Shown here: positions 9,894 through 23,435 of the stretch, piece by piece
Position numbering within the stretch: position 1 is the stretch's first letter
How the letters are laid out: each line of letters opens with the position of its first letter
Assembly: GCF_000518645.1 (NCBI RefSeq)
Contig: NZ_JADZ01000006.1
Coordinates: forward strand, 186,001-250,000
DNA from: Curvibacter gracilis ATCC BAA-807
Lineage (GTDB): Bacteria; Pseudomonadota; Gammaproteobacteria; Burkholderiales; Burkholderiaceae_C
Direction of reading: 5' to 3'
Length of the DNA: 64,000 nt
The notes under the pieces: model-generated
Seen by the model: the letters and a program-made list of their open reading frames with translations, nothing else
Told to the model about the DNA's origin: nothing
Database searches by the model: none
Position numbers and translations under genes: made by a program

Positions 9894-11252
9894 TCAAGCC
9901 TTCAGGGCGGCACGCGGATCGCGCAGCCCGCTGGCCCCGGCCGCCAACAGGCTCAGCAAGGCGGCGGCGGCACAGATCAGCGTGGTCGGGTGCTGCTGCG
10001 GCAACAGGCCGAAGGCCAAGGCCACCCCCACGGCCCCAGCCGACTGCCCCAAAAGGCGCCCCATCGATTGCAGGCCGGCCGCCCCGCCGCTGCGCTCGCG
10101 CGGGGCACTGCTCACGATCACCCGGTTGTTGGGCGACTGGAACAGGCCAAAGCCCAGCCCGCACAGGCCCATGCGCCAGGCGATGTCCAGCGCCGAGGCC
10201 GCCTCGCTCAACAGCGCCAGCGAGCCCAGGCCGGCCGCAAACAGCACCAGCCCCACACTGCTGATCTTCTCGGGGCGCAAACGGTCCGACAGCCTGCCGG
10301 CCACCGGCGCCACCAGGGCGGTCATCAAGGGCCAGGGGGTCATCAGCAAACCGGTCTGCACGGGCGAGCGGCCCAGCGTCTGCTCAAAGTAGAAGGGCAG
10401 GGCCACCATGGCCATGGCCTGGGCCGAAAACGAGCAGATCGAGGTCACCAGTGACAGGGCGAACACCGGCATGCGCAGCAGATCGACCGGCAGCATGGGC
10501 ACAGCCAGCCGGCGCTCGCGCGCCACAAACACCACGCCCACGGCCAGCCCGGCCGCCAGCATGGCGGCGCCCTGGGCAGCACCGCCGGGCCGGCTGAAAG
10601 CATCCAGCCCCGAGATCACCAGCCCGAAGGTCAGCGCGTTCAACACCGCACTCAACACGTCAAACCGGTGCCCCGACGCCGGCGTGAGCGGCAAGGTGCG
10701 CGCTGCCACCGCCAAGGCCAACAGGCCCAGCGGCAGGTTCACCAAAAACAGCCACTGCCAGTGCGCCAGCGCCAGGATGGCCGAGGCAATGCCCGGCCCC
10801 GCCACCGACGAGGCCGCCACCACCAGCGAGGTGTAGCCCACCCCCACGCCCAGCTGATCGCGCGGAAAGATGAAACGCACCAGGGCGATGTTCACGCTCA
10901 TGATGCCCGCGGCCCCCAGCCCCTGCAGCACGCGGGCCGCGGTCAGAACATCCAGGCTCTGCGCCTGGGCACAGGCCAGCGAGGCCAGGGTGAACACCGC
11001 CAGCCCGGCCATGTACACCCGCTTGTAGCCCAGGATGTCGCCCAGCGTGGCCAGGGGCAGCAGCGACACCGTGATGGCCAGCTGGTAGGCGTTCACCACC
11101 CAGATCGACTGCGCCGCCGACACCTGCAGATCGGCACCGATGGCGGGCAGGGCCACGTTGACGATGGCCCCATCCAGCACCGAGATGCACATGGCCAGCG
11201 CAATGGCCGCAAAAGCCAGCATTCGTTGGGGGTGGGGCAAACCGTCTGTCAT
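9894..11252 (-). CDS. DHA2-type MFS drug exporter
   Basis: Predicted proton-driven multidrug exporter of 452 residues with about 14 hydrophobic segments. The N-terminus (CISVLDGAIVNVALPAIG) carries motif D1 of the 14-TM EmrB/QacA-type drug:H+ antiporters, followed by WVVNAYQLAITVSLL, motif A (LGDILGYKRVYMAG) and the GPGIASAIL motif-C region. Its substrate is unknown. The ATG start at 11252 faces the pit-type gene across a 287-base divergent promoter region. No partner membrane-fusion gene is adjacent, so it may act alone in the inner membrane. Confidence 0.88.
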   Translation of the reverse strand: MTDGLPHPQRMLAFAAIALAMCISVLDGAIVNVALPAIGADLQVSAAQSIWVVNAYQLAITVSLLPLATLGDILGYKRVYMAGLAVFTLASLACAQAQSLDVLTAARVLQGLGAAGIMSVNIALVRFIFPRDQLGVGVGYTSLVVAASSVAGPGIASAILALAHWQWLFLVNLPLGLLALAVAARTLPLTPASGHRFDVLSAVLNALTFGLVISGLDAFSRPGGAAQGAAMLAAGLAVGVVFVARERRLAVPMLPVDLLRMPVFALSLVTSICSFSAQAMAMVALPFYFEQTLGRSPVQTGLLMTPWPLMTALVAPVAGRLSDRLRPEKISSVGLVLFAAGLGSLALLSEAASALDIAWRMGLCGLGFGLFQSPNNRVIVSSAPRERSGGAAGLQSMGRLLGQSAGAVGVALAFGLLPQQHPTTLICAAAALLSLLAAGASGLRDPRAALKA

Positions 11253-11392
11253 CGTGGGGCGTTCAAAAAGGGCTTCACCCGGGCCGCCGCTGGGCGGGCG
11301 CCGGGTGCGAATCAGGAGGAGGGACTGCAGGCAGCCAAGGCAGCCCGACCCAAAGCTTACGCCCGCACAGCCGGGCTCACCCGTCTTGAATG

Positions 11393-11409
11393 GGTAAGCC
11401 TGCGTTACC
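11393..11409. promoter_or_regulatory. Inverted repeat in divergent MFS/pit intergenic region
   Basis: GGTAA-N7-TTACC lies in the 287-base region between two divergent genes. A dyad here could be an operator, but its short arms mean chance cannot be excluded. No regulator gene adjoins it. Confidence 0.25.
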
Positions 11410-11539
11410 GCGCTGGCAGGTCAAGCCAGGCCAACAAGGGCGCCATCCTCGGCAGAAGGGTCGCCCGCTGAAACACCCCGTCACAAGCTGGTCACCAAGC
11501 CAACCCACACTGCCGGTTTATTTGCCGGAGTCGCCTGCC

Positions 11540-13162
11540 ATGAACACTGCCACCGCCACGGCCCACCCTGCCGGGCCGCCCCACGCTGGGCCATCCAAGC
11601 CCCACCTGAACAGCAAACCGGGCCCCGTCACCCTGATCGTGTTTGTCGGCCTGATGGCCGCAGGCCTGTTCTTCACCGCCTACAGCCTGTTCGCCGACGT
11701 GAACGAGGCCGGCGCCATGGCGCCCACCCTGCTGCCCTACCTGCTGCTGGGCGTGGCCTTGCTGATCGCGCTGGGCTTTGAGTTCGTGAACGGCTTTCAC
11801 GACACCGCCAACGCGGTGGCCACTGTCATCTACACCCACTCGCTGCCGCCCAACTTTGCGGTGGTCTGGTCGGGCCTGTTCAACTTTCTGGGCGTGCTGA
11901 CCTCCAGCGGCGCGGTGGCCTTCGGCATCATCTCGCTGCTGCCGGTCGAGCTGATCCTGCAGGTGGGCTCCAGCGCCGGCTTCACCATGGTCTTTGCGCT
12001 GCTGATCGCCGCCATCCTGTGGAACCTGGGCACCTGGTGGCTGGGCCTGCCGGCCTCGTCCTCGCACACCCTGATCGGCTCGATCATCGGCGTGGGCGTG
12101 GCCAACGCCCTCATGCATGGCCGCGACGGCACCAGCGGCGTGGACTGGGCCCAGGCCACCAAGGTGGGCTACTCGCTGCTGCTGTCGCCCCTGGTGGGCT
12201 TTGGCTGCGCCGCCCTGCTGCTGCTGGCCCTGCGCGCCTTCGTCAAGAACCGCGCCCTGTACGAAGAACCCAAGGGCCACAAGCCGCCCCCGTTCTGGAT
12301 CCGTGCCCTGCTGGTGCTGACCTGCACCGGCGTGTCGTTTGCCCACGGCTCCAACGACGGCCAAAAAGGCATGGGCCTGATCATGCTGATCCTGGTGGGC
12401 ACCGTGCCCATGGCCTACGCTCTGAACCGCGCCATGCCCATCGACAACGTGACCCAGTTCGTGGCCGTGGCCCATGTCACGCAAGAGTCGCTGCTCAAGG
12501 GCCAGCCGGCCATGCCGGTCGACAAGGCCCGCGAAGCTCTGTCCACCTATGTGCGCACCAAGGCCCTCGCCGCCGACACCCTGCCCGCCATAGGCGCGCT
12601 GACGGCCTCGGTGGGTGAGCAGGTCAAGTCGCACGGCTCGCTGGCCAAGGTGCCGATGGAGCAGGTCTCCAATGTGCGCAACGACATGTACCTGCTGTCT
12701 GAAGCCCTGCGCTTTGTCGAAAAAGACCCCGGCGCCCGTTTTGACGACGACACCCGCGCCAGCGTGGGCGTGTTCAAGAAGGAAATCGACCAGGCCACCA
12801 AGTTCATCCCGCTGTGGGTGAAGGTGGCCGTGGCCATCGCACTGGGCCTGGGCACCATGGTGGGCTGGAAGCGCATCGTGGTCACCGTGGGCGAGAAGAT
12901 CGGCAAGACCCACCTCACCTACGCCCAGGGCGCCTCGGCCGAAGTGGTGGCCATGCTCACCATCGGCGCGGCCGACATGTACGGCCTGCCCGTCTCCACC
13001 ACCCATGTGCTCTCTTCCGGCGTGGCCGGCACCATGGCCGCCAGCCGCTCGGGCCTGCAGATGGCCACCCTGCGCAACCTGGCCATGGCCTGGGTGCTCA
13101 CCCTGCCGGCCGCCATGCTGCTGTCGGGCTCGCTGTACTGGGTGTTCACGCACGTGTTCTGA
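11540..13162 (+). CDS. pit: PiT-family inorganic phosphate transporter
   Basis: Low-affinity, proton-coupled uptake of metal-phosphate complexes across the inner membrane. The 540-residue protein carries both PiT duplicated signatures: GFEFVNGFHDTANAVATVIY near the N-terminus and FAHGSNDGQKGMGLIM in the middle. It also has the LGLPASSSHTLIGS and YGLPVSTTHVLSSGVAG repeats of the two homologous halves. A soluble loop of about 140 residues separates the last transmembrane group, as in PitA. I chose ATG 11540, which has GGAG about nine bases upstream; the frame is open for 50 codons before it without family-like sequence. The gene is followed by a stable hairpin. Confidence 0.94.
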   Translation: MNTATATAHPAGPPHAGPSKPHLNSKPGPVTLIVFVGLMAAGLFFTAYSLFADVNEAGAMAPTLLPYLLLGVALLIALGFEFVNGFHDTANAVATVIYTHSLPPNFAVVWSGLFNFLGVLTSSGAVAFGIISLLPVELILQVGSSAGFTMVFALLIAAILWNLGTWWLGLPASSSHTLIGSIIGVGVANALMHGRDGTSGVDWAQATKVGYSLLLSPLVGFGCAALLLLALRAFVKNRALYEEPKGHKPPPFWIRALLVLTCTGVSFAHGSNDGQKGMGLIMLILVGTVPMAYALNRAMPIDNVTQFVAVAHVTQESLLKGQPAMPVDKAREALSTYVRTKALAADTLPAIGALTASVGEQVKSHGSLAKVPMEQVSNVRNDMYLLSEALRFVEKDPGARFDDDTRASVGVFKKEIDQATKFIPLWVKVAVAIALGLGTMVGWKRIVVTVGEKIGKTHLTYAQGASAEVVAMLTIGAADMYGLPVSTTHVLSSGVAGTMAASRSGLQMATLRNLAMAWVLTLPAAMLLSGSLYWVFTHVF

Positions 13163-13186
13163 GCCGCGCTGACAACAGAAACAAGG

Positions 13187-13209
13187 CCAGGCCCGATCCT
13201 CGGGCCTGG
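13187..13209 (+). terminator. Stable hairpin after pit
   Basis: CCAGGCCCGA and TCGGGCCTGG form a perfect 10-bp stem with a 3-base loop, 25 bases after the pit stop. No T run follows, so it may stabilise or pause the transcript rather than act as a classic intrinsic terminator. Confidence 0.5.
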
Positions 13210-13336
13210 ACCCCGGCCCCTGTGATCCCAGCGGGGGCCTCTGTGTGCACAGCCTCTTGACGTGGCCTCTGTGGCGCCTCGCCAACCCCACGGCACAATC
13301 AGGCCTTCACGCCTTTCAGCCGCCACGCCCCACCCC

Positions 13337-13996
13337 ATGCACGCATCGTTCTGGCACCAGAAATGGGCCCAAAAAGAGATCGGTTTCCACCAGAGCGCGG
13401 TGCACCCGCTGCTGGCCGCGCACTGGCCGCGCCTGCGGCTTGAGTTCGGGCTGGCAGAAGGCAGCCGGGTGCTGGTGCCCTTGTGCGGCAAGACGCTGGA
13501 CATCCATTGGCTGCTGGCCCAGGGCCACCGGGTGGTGGGGGCCGAGCTGAGCGAGCAGGCGGTGATCGAGCTGTTTGCAGAACTCGGCCTGACCCCTGCC
13601 ATCCGCCCCCAAGGGGCGTTGCGGCTGTACAGCGCGGCAGGGCTGGATGTCTTCGTGGGTGATTTCTTTGCCCTCACGCCCGAGGCCATGGGCACGGTAG
13701 GCCCGGTGGACGCGGTGTACGACCGCGCTGCCCTGGTGGCCCTGCCCGAGGCCATGCGGCGCGACTATGCGGCGCAGCTGCTGGCCCTGTCCGCCCAGGC
13801 ACCCCAACTGCTGATCTGCTTCGAGTACGAGCAAAGCCTGCTGGCCGGCCCGCCCTTTGCCGTGCACGAGGCCGAACTGCGCCAGCTCTATGGCGCCACC
13901 CTGAACCTGGAGCTGCTGCAACGCACCGAGGTGCCCGGCGGCCTCAAGGGCCGGGTGCCGGCGGCCGATGTGGCGTGGCGGCTGGGCCGGCGCTGA
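13337..13996 (+). CDS. tpm: Thiopurine S-methyltransferase
   Basis: SAM-dependent methyltransferase of the TPMT family, which in bacteria methylates thiopurines and can volatilise selenium or tellurium compounds. The 219-residue protein opens with the family signature FWHQKWAQKEIGFHQ, followed by RVLVPLCGKTLDIHWL (the SAM-binding loop), VVGAELSEQAV and VYDRAALVALPEAMR. I begin at ATG 13337, directly before the FWHQKW block; 25 further upstream codons are open but unlike the family. It converges with the GST gene, with only two bases between the stops. Confidence 0.93.
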   Translation: MHASFWHQKWAQKEIGFHQSAVHPLLAAHWPRLRLEFGLAEGSRVLVPLCGKTLDIHWLLAQGHRVVGAELSEQAVIELFAELGLTPAIRPQGALRLYSAAGLDVFVGDFFALTPEAMGTVGPVDAVYDRAALVALPEAMRRDYAAQLLALSAQAPQLLICFEYEQSLLAGPPFAVHEAELRQLYGATLNLELLQRTEVPGGLKGRVPAADVAWRLGRR

Positions 13997-13998
13997 AG

Positions 13999-14634
13999 TT
14001 ACAAGCCCATCGACGCCCGCTGCCCCATGGCGGCGCGCCAGCGCAGCAGGTGCGGGTGCTGCTCGCCAGGCTTTTGCTTGATGACGCGGGCAAAGTCCAC
14101 CGCCACCACGGCGGTGATGTCGGCCAGGCTGAAGCGCTCGGTGGCGATGAACTCGCGGCCGTCCAGGCGCTGGTTCAGGTCGGCCAGAAACTGTTGCAGC
14201 CGGGCGATGCCACGCTCGGCCAGGGCGGGGATCTGTGGGTAGTTGACCGGGCCGGGCAGGGCCCGGTTGGCCATGGCGGGTGAGCTGTTGCGCAGCGCCT
14301 CGGCAATGGCCAGCAGGCCCTCGAACTCGGCACGCCAGTGCCAGTGCGCCACCTCGGCCTTTTCAAGCGCGGTGATGCCCTGCAGGGGCGGCTCGGGGTA
14401 GCGGGCCTCCAGGTAGGCGGCGATGGCGGCGTTGTCGGTCAGCACCGGGCCTTCCTCGGTCACCAGGGCCGGCACGGTGCATTGCGGGTTGATGCGCCGG
14501 AAGGGCTCGCTGAAGTGCTCGCCCTGGCGCAGGTCGATGGGCACCGTGTCGTGGACCACGCCTTTTTCAGCCAGCAGGATGCGGGCCCGGCGCGGGCTGG
14601 GGGCGGTGGCGCAGTCGTACAGGGTGACGGTCAT
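13999..14634 (-). CDS. Glutathione S-transferase family protein
   Basis: Cytosolic GST-fold protein of 211 residues. The thioredoxin-like N-terminal domain contains TLYDCATAPSPRRARILLAE, with the cis-proline motif CTVPAL and the glutathione-contact LTDNAAIAAYLE. An all-helical C-terminal domain follows, ending with the N-capping FSLADITAVVAVDF. The conserved catalytic position near residue 7-14 has Cys and Ser candidates, so the chemistry is unclear. It lies 9 bases downstream of the YghU-type gene on the same strand, so the two form a GST-fold operon. Confidence 0.88.
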   Translation of the reverse strand: MTVTLYDCATAPSPRRARILLAEKGVVHDTVPIDLRQGEHFSEPFRRINPQCTVPALVTEEGPVLTDNAAIAAYLEARYPEPPLQGITALEKAEVAHWHWRAEFEGLLAIAEALRNSSPAMANRALPGPVNYPQIPALAERGIARLQQFLADLNQRLDGREFIATERFSLADITAVVAVDFARVIKQKPGEQHPHLLRWRAAMGQRASMGL

Positions 14635-14643
14635 GGGGCGGCC

Positions 14644-15525
14644 TCAGGTCGGGGGGTTGAGCTTGTCTTCGGTGCGGGTGTCGAAGTCGCTGGCGTCGTG
14701 GCGCTCGCGCAGTTGCGCCTCGGGCTGGCCCACCGTGCGGTTGACGATGCGGCCGCGCTTCACGGCCGGGCGCTGGGCAATCAGGTCGGCCCAGCGGATC
14801 ACGTGGGTGTACTCGTGCACCTGCAAAAACTCGCCGGCGCCATAGGTCTGGCCCTTGACCAGGGCCCCGTACCAGGGCCAGATCGCCATGTCGGCGATGG
14901 TGTAGTCGTCGCCGATCAGGTAGGTGTGCGTGGCCAGGTGGCGGTTCAGCACGTCGAGCTGGCGCTTCACCTCCATGGCATAGCGGTCGATCGCATACTC
15001 GATCTTGATCGGCGCATAGGCATAGAAATGGCCGAAGCCGCCCCCCAGAAACGGCGCGCTGCCCATCTGCCAGAACAACCACGACAGGCATTCGGCGCGC
15101 CGCGCGGGCTCGCTGACCGGGGGCAGGAAGGCGCCGAACTTCTCGGCCAGGTGCATCAGGATGGCGCCCGACTCGAACACCCGGATCGGCTCAGGCCCGC
15201 TGTGGTCCATCAGGGCCGGGATCTTGCTGTTGGGGTTCACCTCGACAAAGCCGCTGCCGAACTGCGCGCCCTCCTGGATGGGGATCAGCCAGGCGTCGTA
15301 CTCGGCCCCCGCATGGCCCAGGGCCAGCAGCTCTTCGAGCAGCACCGTCACCTTCTGGCCGTTGGGCGTGCCCTGCGAGTACAGCTGAAGCGGGTGGCGC
15401 CCCACCGGCAAGGCCTTTTCGTGGGTGGGCCCGGCAATGGGGCGGTTGATGTTGGCAAAGCGCCCGCCGTTGGCGGTGTTCCAGGTCCAGATGGCCGGGG
15501 GGGTGTAAGCGGAAGAATCCGTCAT
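14644..15525 (-). CDS. yghU: YghU-type glutathione S-transferase / disulfide-bond oxidoreductase
   Basis: Nu-class GST-like protein of 293 residues, a family whose E. coli members YghU and YfcG reduce small disulfides with two bound glutathiones. Diagnostic segments are the N-terminal extension WTWNTANGGRFANINRPIAG, HPLQLYSQGTPNGQKVTVLL, the glutathione site PNSKIPALMD and RVFESGAILMHLAE, and the C-terminal YLIGDDYTIADMAIWPWYG. ATG 15525 has GGAG eight bases upstream; the 59 open codons before it do not match the family. It starts the two-gene operon with the downstream GST and is divergent from malQ across 296 bases, in which I recognise no gene. Confidence 0.92.
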   Translation of the reverse strand: MTDSSAYTPPAIWTWNTANGGRFANINRPIAGPTHEKALPVGRHPLQLYSQGTPNGQKVTVLLEELLALGHAGAEYDAWLIPIQEGAQFGSGFVEVNPNSKIPALMDHSGPEPIRVFESGAILMHLAEKFGAFLPPVSEPARRAECLSWLFWQMGSAPFLGGGFGHFYAYAPIKIEYAIDRYAMEVKRQLDVLNRHLATHTYLIGDDYTIADMAIWPWYGALVKGQTYGAGEFLQVHEYTHVIRWADLIAQRPAVKRGRIVNRTVGQPEAQLRERHDASDFDTRTEDKLNPPT

Positions 15526-15821
15526 GCCTGTCGCTCCAGAGAAAGGGGTGCGCACCGCCCGCGGGTGCGCCAGAATGGGTTGGCGGCAGTTTACGGCGAT
15601 GCCAGATTTGTTGCAGATCACGGAATCGCCTGGGCGACCGTGCCAGGGTTTCCGTTTTGGCACGAAGATCGCTAAGCCCCGACGGAACCCATGGACACCC
15701 AACTCACCGACCCGACCATCAAGTCACCGGCAGGCAACAATTTACTGCCACAAAATCACCCAGGCATCGAACGCCCCCTGCCGCAGAACTTGGCCACCCA
15801 TCCCCACACGCTCCCGCCTCG

Positions 15822-17330
15822 ATGACCCAGCCCACACCACGCTCCAGCGGCGTCCTGCTGCACCTGACCTCGCTGCCCGGCCCGCACGGCAGCGGCGACC
15901 TGGGCCCCGATGCCCGCCATTTCATCGACTGGCTGCAGGCGGCCGGGCAGGGCTGGTGGCAGTTTTTGCCGCTCAATGGCGTGGGCCTGGGGCACTCCCC
16001 CTACATGAGCCCCTCGGCCTTTGCCGGCAATGTGCTGCTGATCGACCTGGCCGAACTGCAGCAACGCGGCTGGCTGCCACCCGAGGCCCTGGCCCAGCCC
16101 CCGGCGGGCGATGGCCGCTGGGTGGACTACGAGGCCGTGGCCCCCTGGCGCATGGATGCCCTGGCGCAGGCCCACGCCGGTTTTCTGGCCCAGGGCACGG
16201 CGGCTGAACACGCCGCGCTGGCCGGCTTCTGCACCCAGCACGCCCCCTGGCTGGGCAACTACACCTTGTTCATGGCGCTGTCCGAGCGCCAGCCCGGGCG
16301 CGACTGGATGGAATGGCCCACCCCGCTGGCCCGGCGCGAAGGCGCCGCCCTGGCCCAGGCGCGGGCCGAACTGGCCCCGCGCATCGCCTTCTGGGCCTTT
16401 TGCCAGTGGACCTTCTTTCGCCAGTGGCAGGCCCTGCGCGACTACGCCCACCAGCGGGGCGTGAAGCTGCTGGGCGATGTGCCCATCTTCATTGCCCAGC
16501 ACAGCGCCGAGGTCTGGGCCCGGCCCGACCTGTTCGAACTGCGCCCCGATGGCCGCCCCGACGTGGTGGCCGGCGTGCCGCCCGATGGCTTCAGTGCCGA
16601 AGGCCAGCGCTGGGGCAACCCGCTGTACCGCTGGGGGGCCCACGCCGCCGAGGGCTACGCCTGGTGGACGGCCCGCATGCGCCTGACCCTGAGCCTGGTC
16701 GACCAGGTGCGCATCGACCATTTCCGGGGCTTCGAGAGCTACTGGGAGATCCCCGCCAGCGAGCCCACCGCCATCCATGGGCGCTGGGTGCCCGGGCCTG
16801 GTGCCGCCCTGTTCGAGGCCATGGGCAGTGCCCTGGGCCCGCTGCCGGTGATTGCGGAAGACCTGGGCGTGATCACCCCCGAGGTGACAGCCCTGCGCCG
16901 CCAACTGGGCCTGCCCGGCATGCGCGTGCTGCAGTTTGCCTGGGGCGAAGACCAGCAAGAGGCGCACCACCAGCCGCACCGCTTCGAGCCCGACACCGTG
17001 GCCTACCCCGGCACCCACGACAACGACACCTCGCTGGGCTGGTGGGCCAGCGCCCCCGAGCCCATTCGCCAACATGTGCGCGACTACCTGGCCTGCGACG
17101 GCAGCGACGTGGGCTGGAGCTTCATCCGTGCGGCCTGGGCCAGCGTGGCCGGCCTGGCCATCTGCCCGCTGCAGGATGTGCTGCGCCTGGACGGCAGCCA
17201 CCGCATGAACCAGCCCGGCACGCCGCAGGGCAACTGGGCCTGGCGCTTTCGTTGGAGCGATGTGCAGCCCGAACACGCCGCCCTGCTGCGCCGGCTGACC
17301 CAGCTCTACGAACGCCTGCCGCCCGCCTGA
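15822..17330 (+). CDS. malQ: 4-alpha-glucanotransferase (amylomaltase)
   Basis: GH77 disproportionating enzyme that transfers alpha-1,4-glucan segments and recycles the short maltodextrins released by GlgP and GlgX. The protein is 502 residues. The catalytic residues are identifiable: nucleophile D299 in VRIDHFRGF, acid/base E346 in [11 protein letters not shown] and transition-state Asp400 in [10 protein letters not shown]. The N-terminal [20 protein letters not shown] is the family opening. I start at ATG 15822; the upstream open codons are not MalQ-like. First gene of the glycogen cluster; glgB begins 50 bases after its stop. Confidence 0.96.
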   Translation: MTQPTPRSSGVLLHLTSLPGPHGSGDLGPDARHFIDWLQAAGQGWWQFLPLNGVGLGHSPYMSPSAFAGNVLLIDLAELQQRGWLPPEALAQPPAGDGRWVDYEAVAPWRMDALAQAHAGFLAQGTAAEHAALAGFCTQHAPWLGNYTLFMALSERQPGRDWMEWPTPLARREGAALAQARAELAPRIAFWAFCQWTFFRQWQALRDYAHQRGVKLLGDVPIFIAQHSAEVWARPDLFELRPDGRPDVVAGVPPDGFSAEGQRWGNPLYRWGAHAAEGYAWWTARMRLTLSLVDQVRIDHFRGFESYWEIPASEPTAIHGRWVPGPGAALFEAMGSALGPLPVIAEDLGVITPEVTALRRQLGLPGMRVLQFAWGEDQQEAHHQPHRFEPDTVAYPGTHDNDTSLGWWASAPEPIRQHVRDYLACDGSDVGWSFIRAAWASVAGLAICPLQDVLRLDGSHRMNQPGTPQGNWAWRFRWSDVQPEHAALLRRLTQLYERLPPA

Positions 17331-17380
17331 GCCCAGCCGCTTCCAGCCCTTTTTTCTGCCCCCCAACGAGACAAGCCGAC

Positions 17381-19584
17381 ATGCTGAACCAAGAAGAACT
17401 GGCGCAACTGATGGAGGCGCGCCACCCCGACGCCTTCAGCGTGCTGGGCCTGCGCCAGCGCGGGCCCGACTGGTGGCTGCACGCCCTGCTGCCGGGGGCC
17501 AGCGCGGTCACCCTGCTGGCCCAGCCCGGGGGCCAGGCCCAGGCCCTCGCTCCGCTGCAATGCCTGGGCGACAGCGGCGACAGCGGGGTTTGGGCCATCG
17601 ACCTGGGCCCCGACACCCCGCCCAGCGATTACCGGCTGCAGGTGCGCTGGCCCGGCCCGGCCGGCGAGCCCGCGATCGAACAGATGCTGGACGACCCCTA
17701 CCGCTTCGGCCTGCTGCTGGGCGAGCTGGACCTGTGGCTGCTGGCCGAGGGCCGCCACCTGCGCCCCTGGGAATGCCTGGGCGCCCACCCGATCACCGTG
17801 GACGGCGTGGCGGGCACCCGCTTTGCCGTGTGGGCGCCGAACGCGCGCCATGTCTCGGTGGTAGGCGACTTCAACCACTGGGATGGCCGCCGCCACCCCA
17901 TGCGCCTGCGCCGCGAGGCCGGCCTGTGGGAGATCTTCCTGCCCGGCGTGGCCGCTGGCGCGCTGTACAAGTTCGAGGTGCTGGGCGCCGATGGCAGCCG
18001 CCTGCAAAAGGCCGACCCCTTTGCCCTGCGCGCCGAGCTGCGCCCCGCCACGGCCAGCGTGGTGCAGGGCCTGCCGGCGCACCGGCCCATGGCCCCTGAG
18101 CGGGCCCGGGCCAACCAGTTCGACCAGCCCATCAGCATCTATGAGGTGCACCTGGGCTCGTGGCGCAAGAAGGACGGCTGGCGCTGGCTCAGCTACCGCG
18201 AACTGGCCGACACCCTGGTGCCCTATGCCCGCGACCTGGGCTTCACCCACCTGGAGCTGCTGCCCGTCAGCGAGCACCCCTTCGATGGCTCCTGGGGTTA
18301 CCAGCCCATCGGCCTGTTTGCCCCCACCTCGCGCTTTGGCAGCCCCGAAGACTTCCAGTACTTCGTTGACGCGGCCCACGCCGCCGGCCTGGGCGTGATC
18401 CTCGATTGGGTGCCGGCGCACTTTCCGTCGGATGCGCATGGCCTAGCCCGCTTTGACGGCACCCACCTGTACGAATACGCCGACCCGCGCGAAGGCTTTC
18501 ACCAGGACTGGAACACCCTGATCTACAACTTCGGCCGCCTGGAGGTGCGCAACTTCCTGGTGGGCAATGCGCTGTACTGGCTGGAACGCTTCGGCATCGA
18601 CGGGCTGCGGGTGGATGCCGTGGCCTCCATGCTGTACCGCGACTACAGCCGCCCCGCCGGCCAGTGGCTGCCCAACCGCCACGGCGGGCGGGAGAACCTT
18701 GAAGCCATCGAATTTTTGCGCTGGATGAACCACACCGTGGGCGTGCAGCGCCCCGGTGCCATCACCCTGGCCGAAGAGTCCACCGCCTTCCCCGGCGTGA
18801 GCCGCCCGCCCAGCGCCGACCTGCAAGGCGGCGGCCTGGGCTTTCACTACAAGTGGAACATGGGCTGGATGCACGACACCCTGCACTACCTGCAGCACAA
18901 CCCGGTGCACCGCCGCCATCACCAGGGCCAGATCACCTTCAGCATGGTCTACGCCTTTGACGAGAACTTCGTGCTGCCGCTGTCGCACGACGAGGTGGTG
19001 CACGGCAAGGGCTCGCTGCTGGCCAAGATGCCGGGCGACCGCTGGCAGCAACTGGCCAACCTGCGCGCTTGCTATGGCTACATGTGGACCCACCCAGGCA
19101 AGAAGCTGCTGTTCATGGGCTGCGAATTCGCCCAGGGCCATGAGTGGCAGCACGAGCAAAGCCTGGACTGGAGCCTGCTGGAGCAGCCCGGCCACGCCGG
19201 CATGCAACGCCTGGTGCGCGACCTCAACCTGAGCTACCGCGCCCACCCCGAGCTGCACGAGCTGGACCACGACCCGGCCGGCTTCGAATGGCTCTCGCAC
19301 GAAGACGCCAGCCAGTCGGTGATCGCCTTCGTGCGCCGCTCGCGCAGCGGCGCCCCGCTGGTGGTGGTGTGCAACTTCACGCCGGTGCCGCGCCTGGCTT
19401 ACCGCATGGGCATGCCTCAGGCAGGCGCCTGGCGCGTGCTGATCAACACCGACCAGGGCCTGTACGGCGGCAGCGACCACCCGGTGGACCCGGGCCCGGT
19501 CGAGGCCGTGCCCATGCACCACCGGGCCCAGTCCATCACCCTGAACCTGCCCCCGCTGGCCTGCATCGTGCTAGCGCCGAGCGC

Positions 19585-19588
<4 letters not shown>
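17381..19588 (+). CDS. glgB: 1,4-alpha-glucan branching enzyme
   Basis: GH13 enzyme that makes the alpha-1,6 branches of glycogen. The 735-residue length is typical and includes the N1 domain, the CBM48 domain ([20 protein letters not shown]), the catalytic barrel and the C-terminal beta domain. The barrel has [25 protein letters not shown], nucleophile D412 in [17 protein letters not shown], acid/base E465 in ITLAEEST and the [16 protein letters not shown] block that marks branching enzymes. ATG 17381 is preceded by a purine-containing leader and fits the family N-terminus. Its last codons overlap glgX as ATGA, which couples debranching to branching enzyme synthesis. Confidence 0.97.
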
Positions 19589-23381
<3,793 letters not shown>

Positions 23382-23435
23382 GGCCGCCCAGCAAGACCCA
23401 CCAAAGCACACCGACAAAGCAGCAAGGAGACCGAG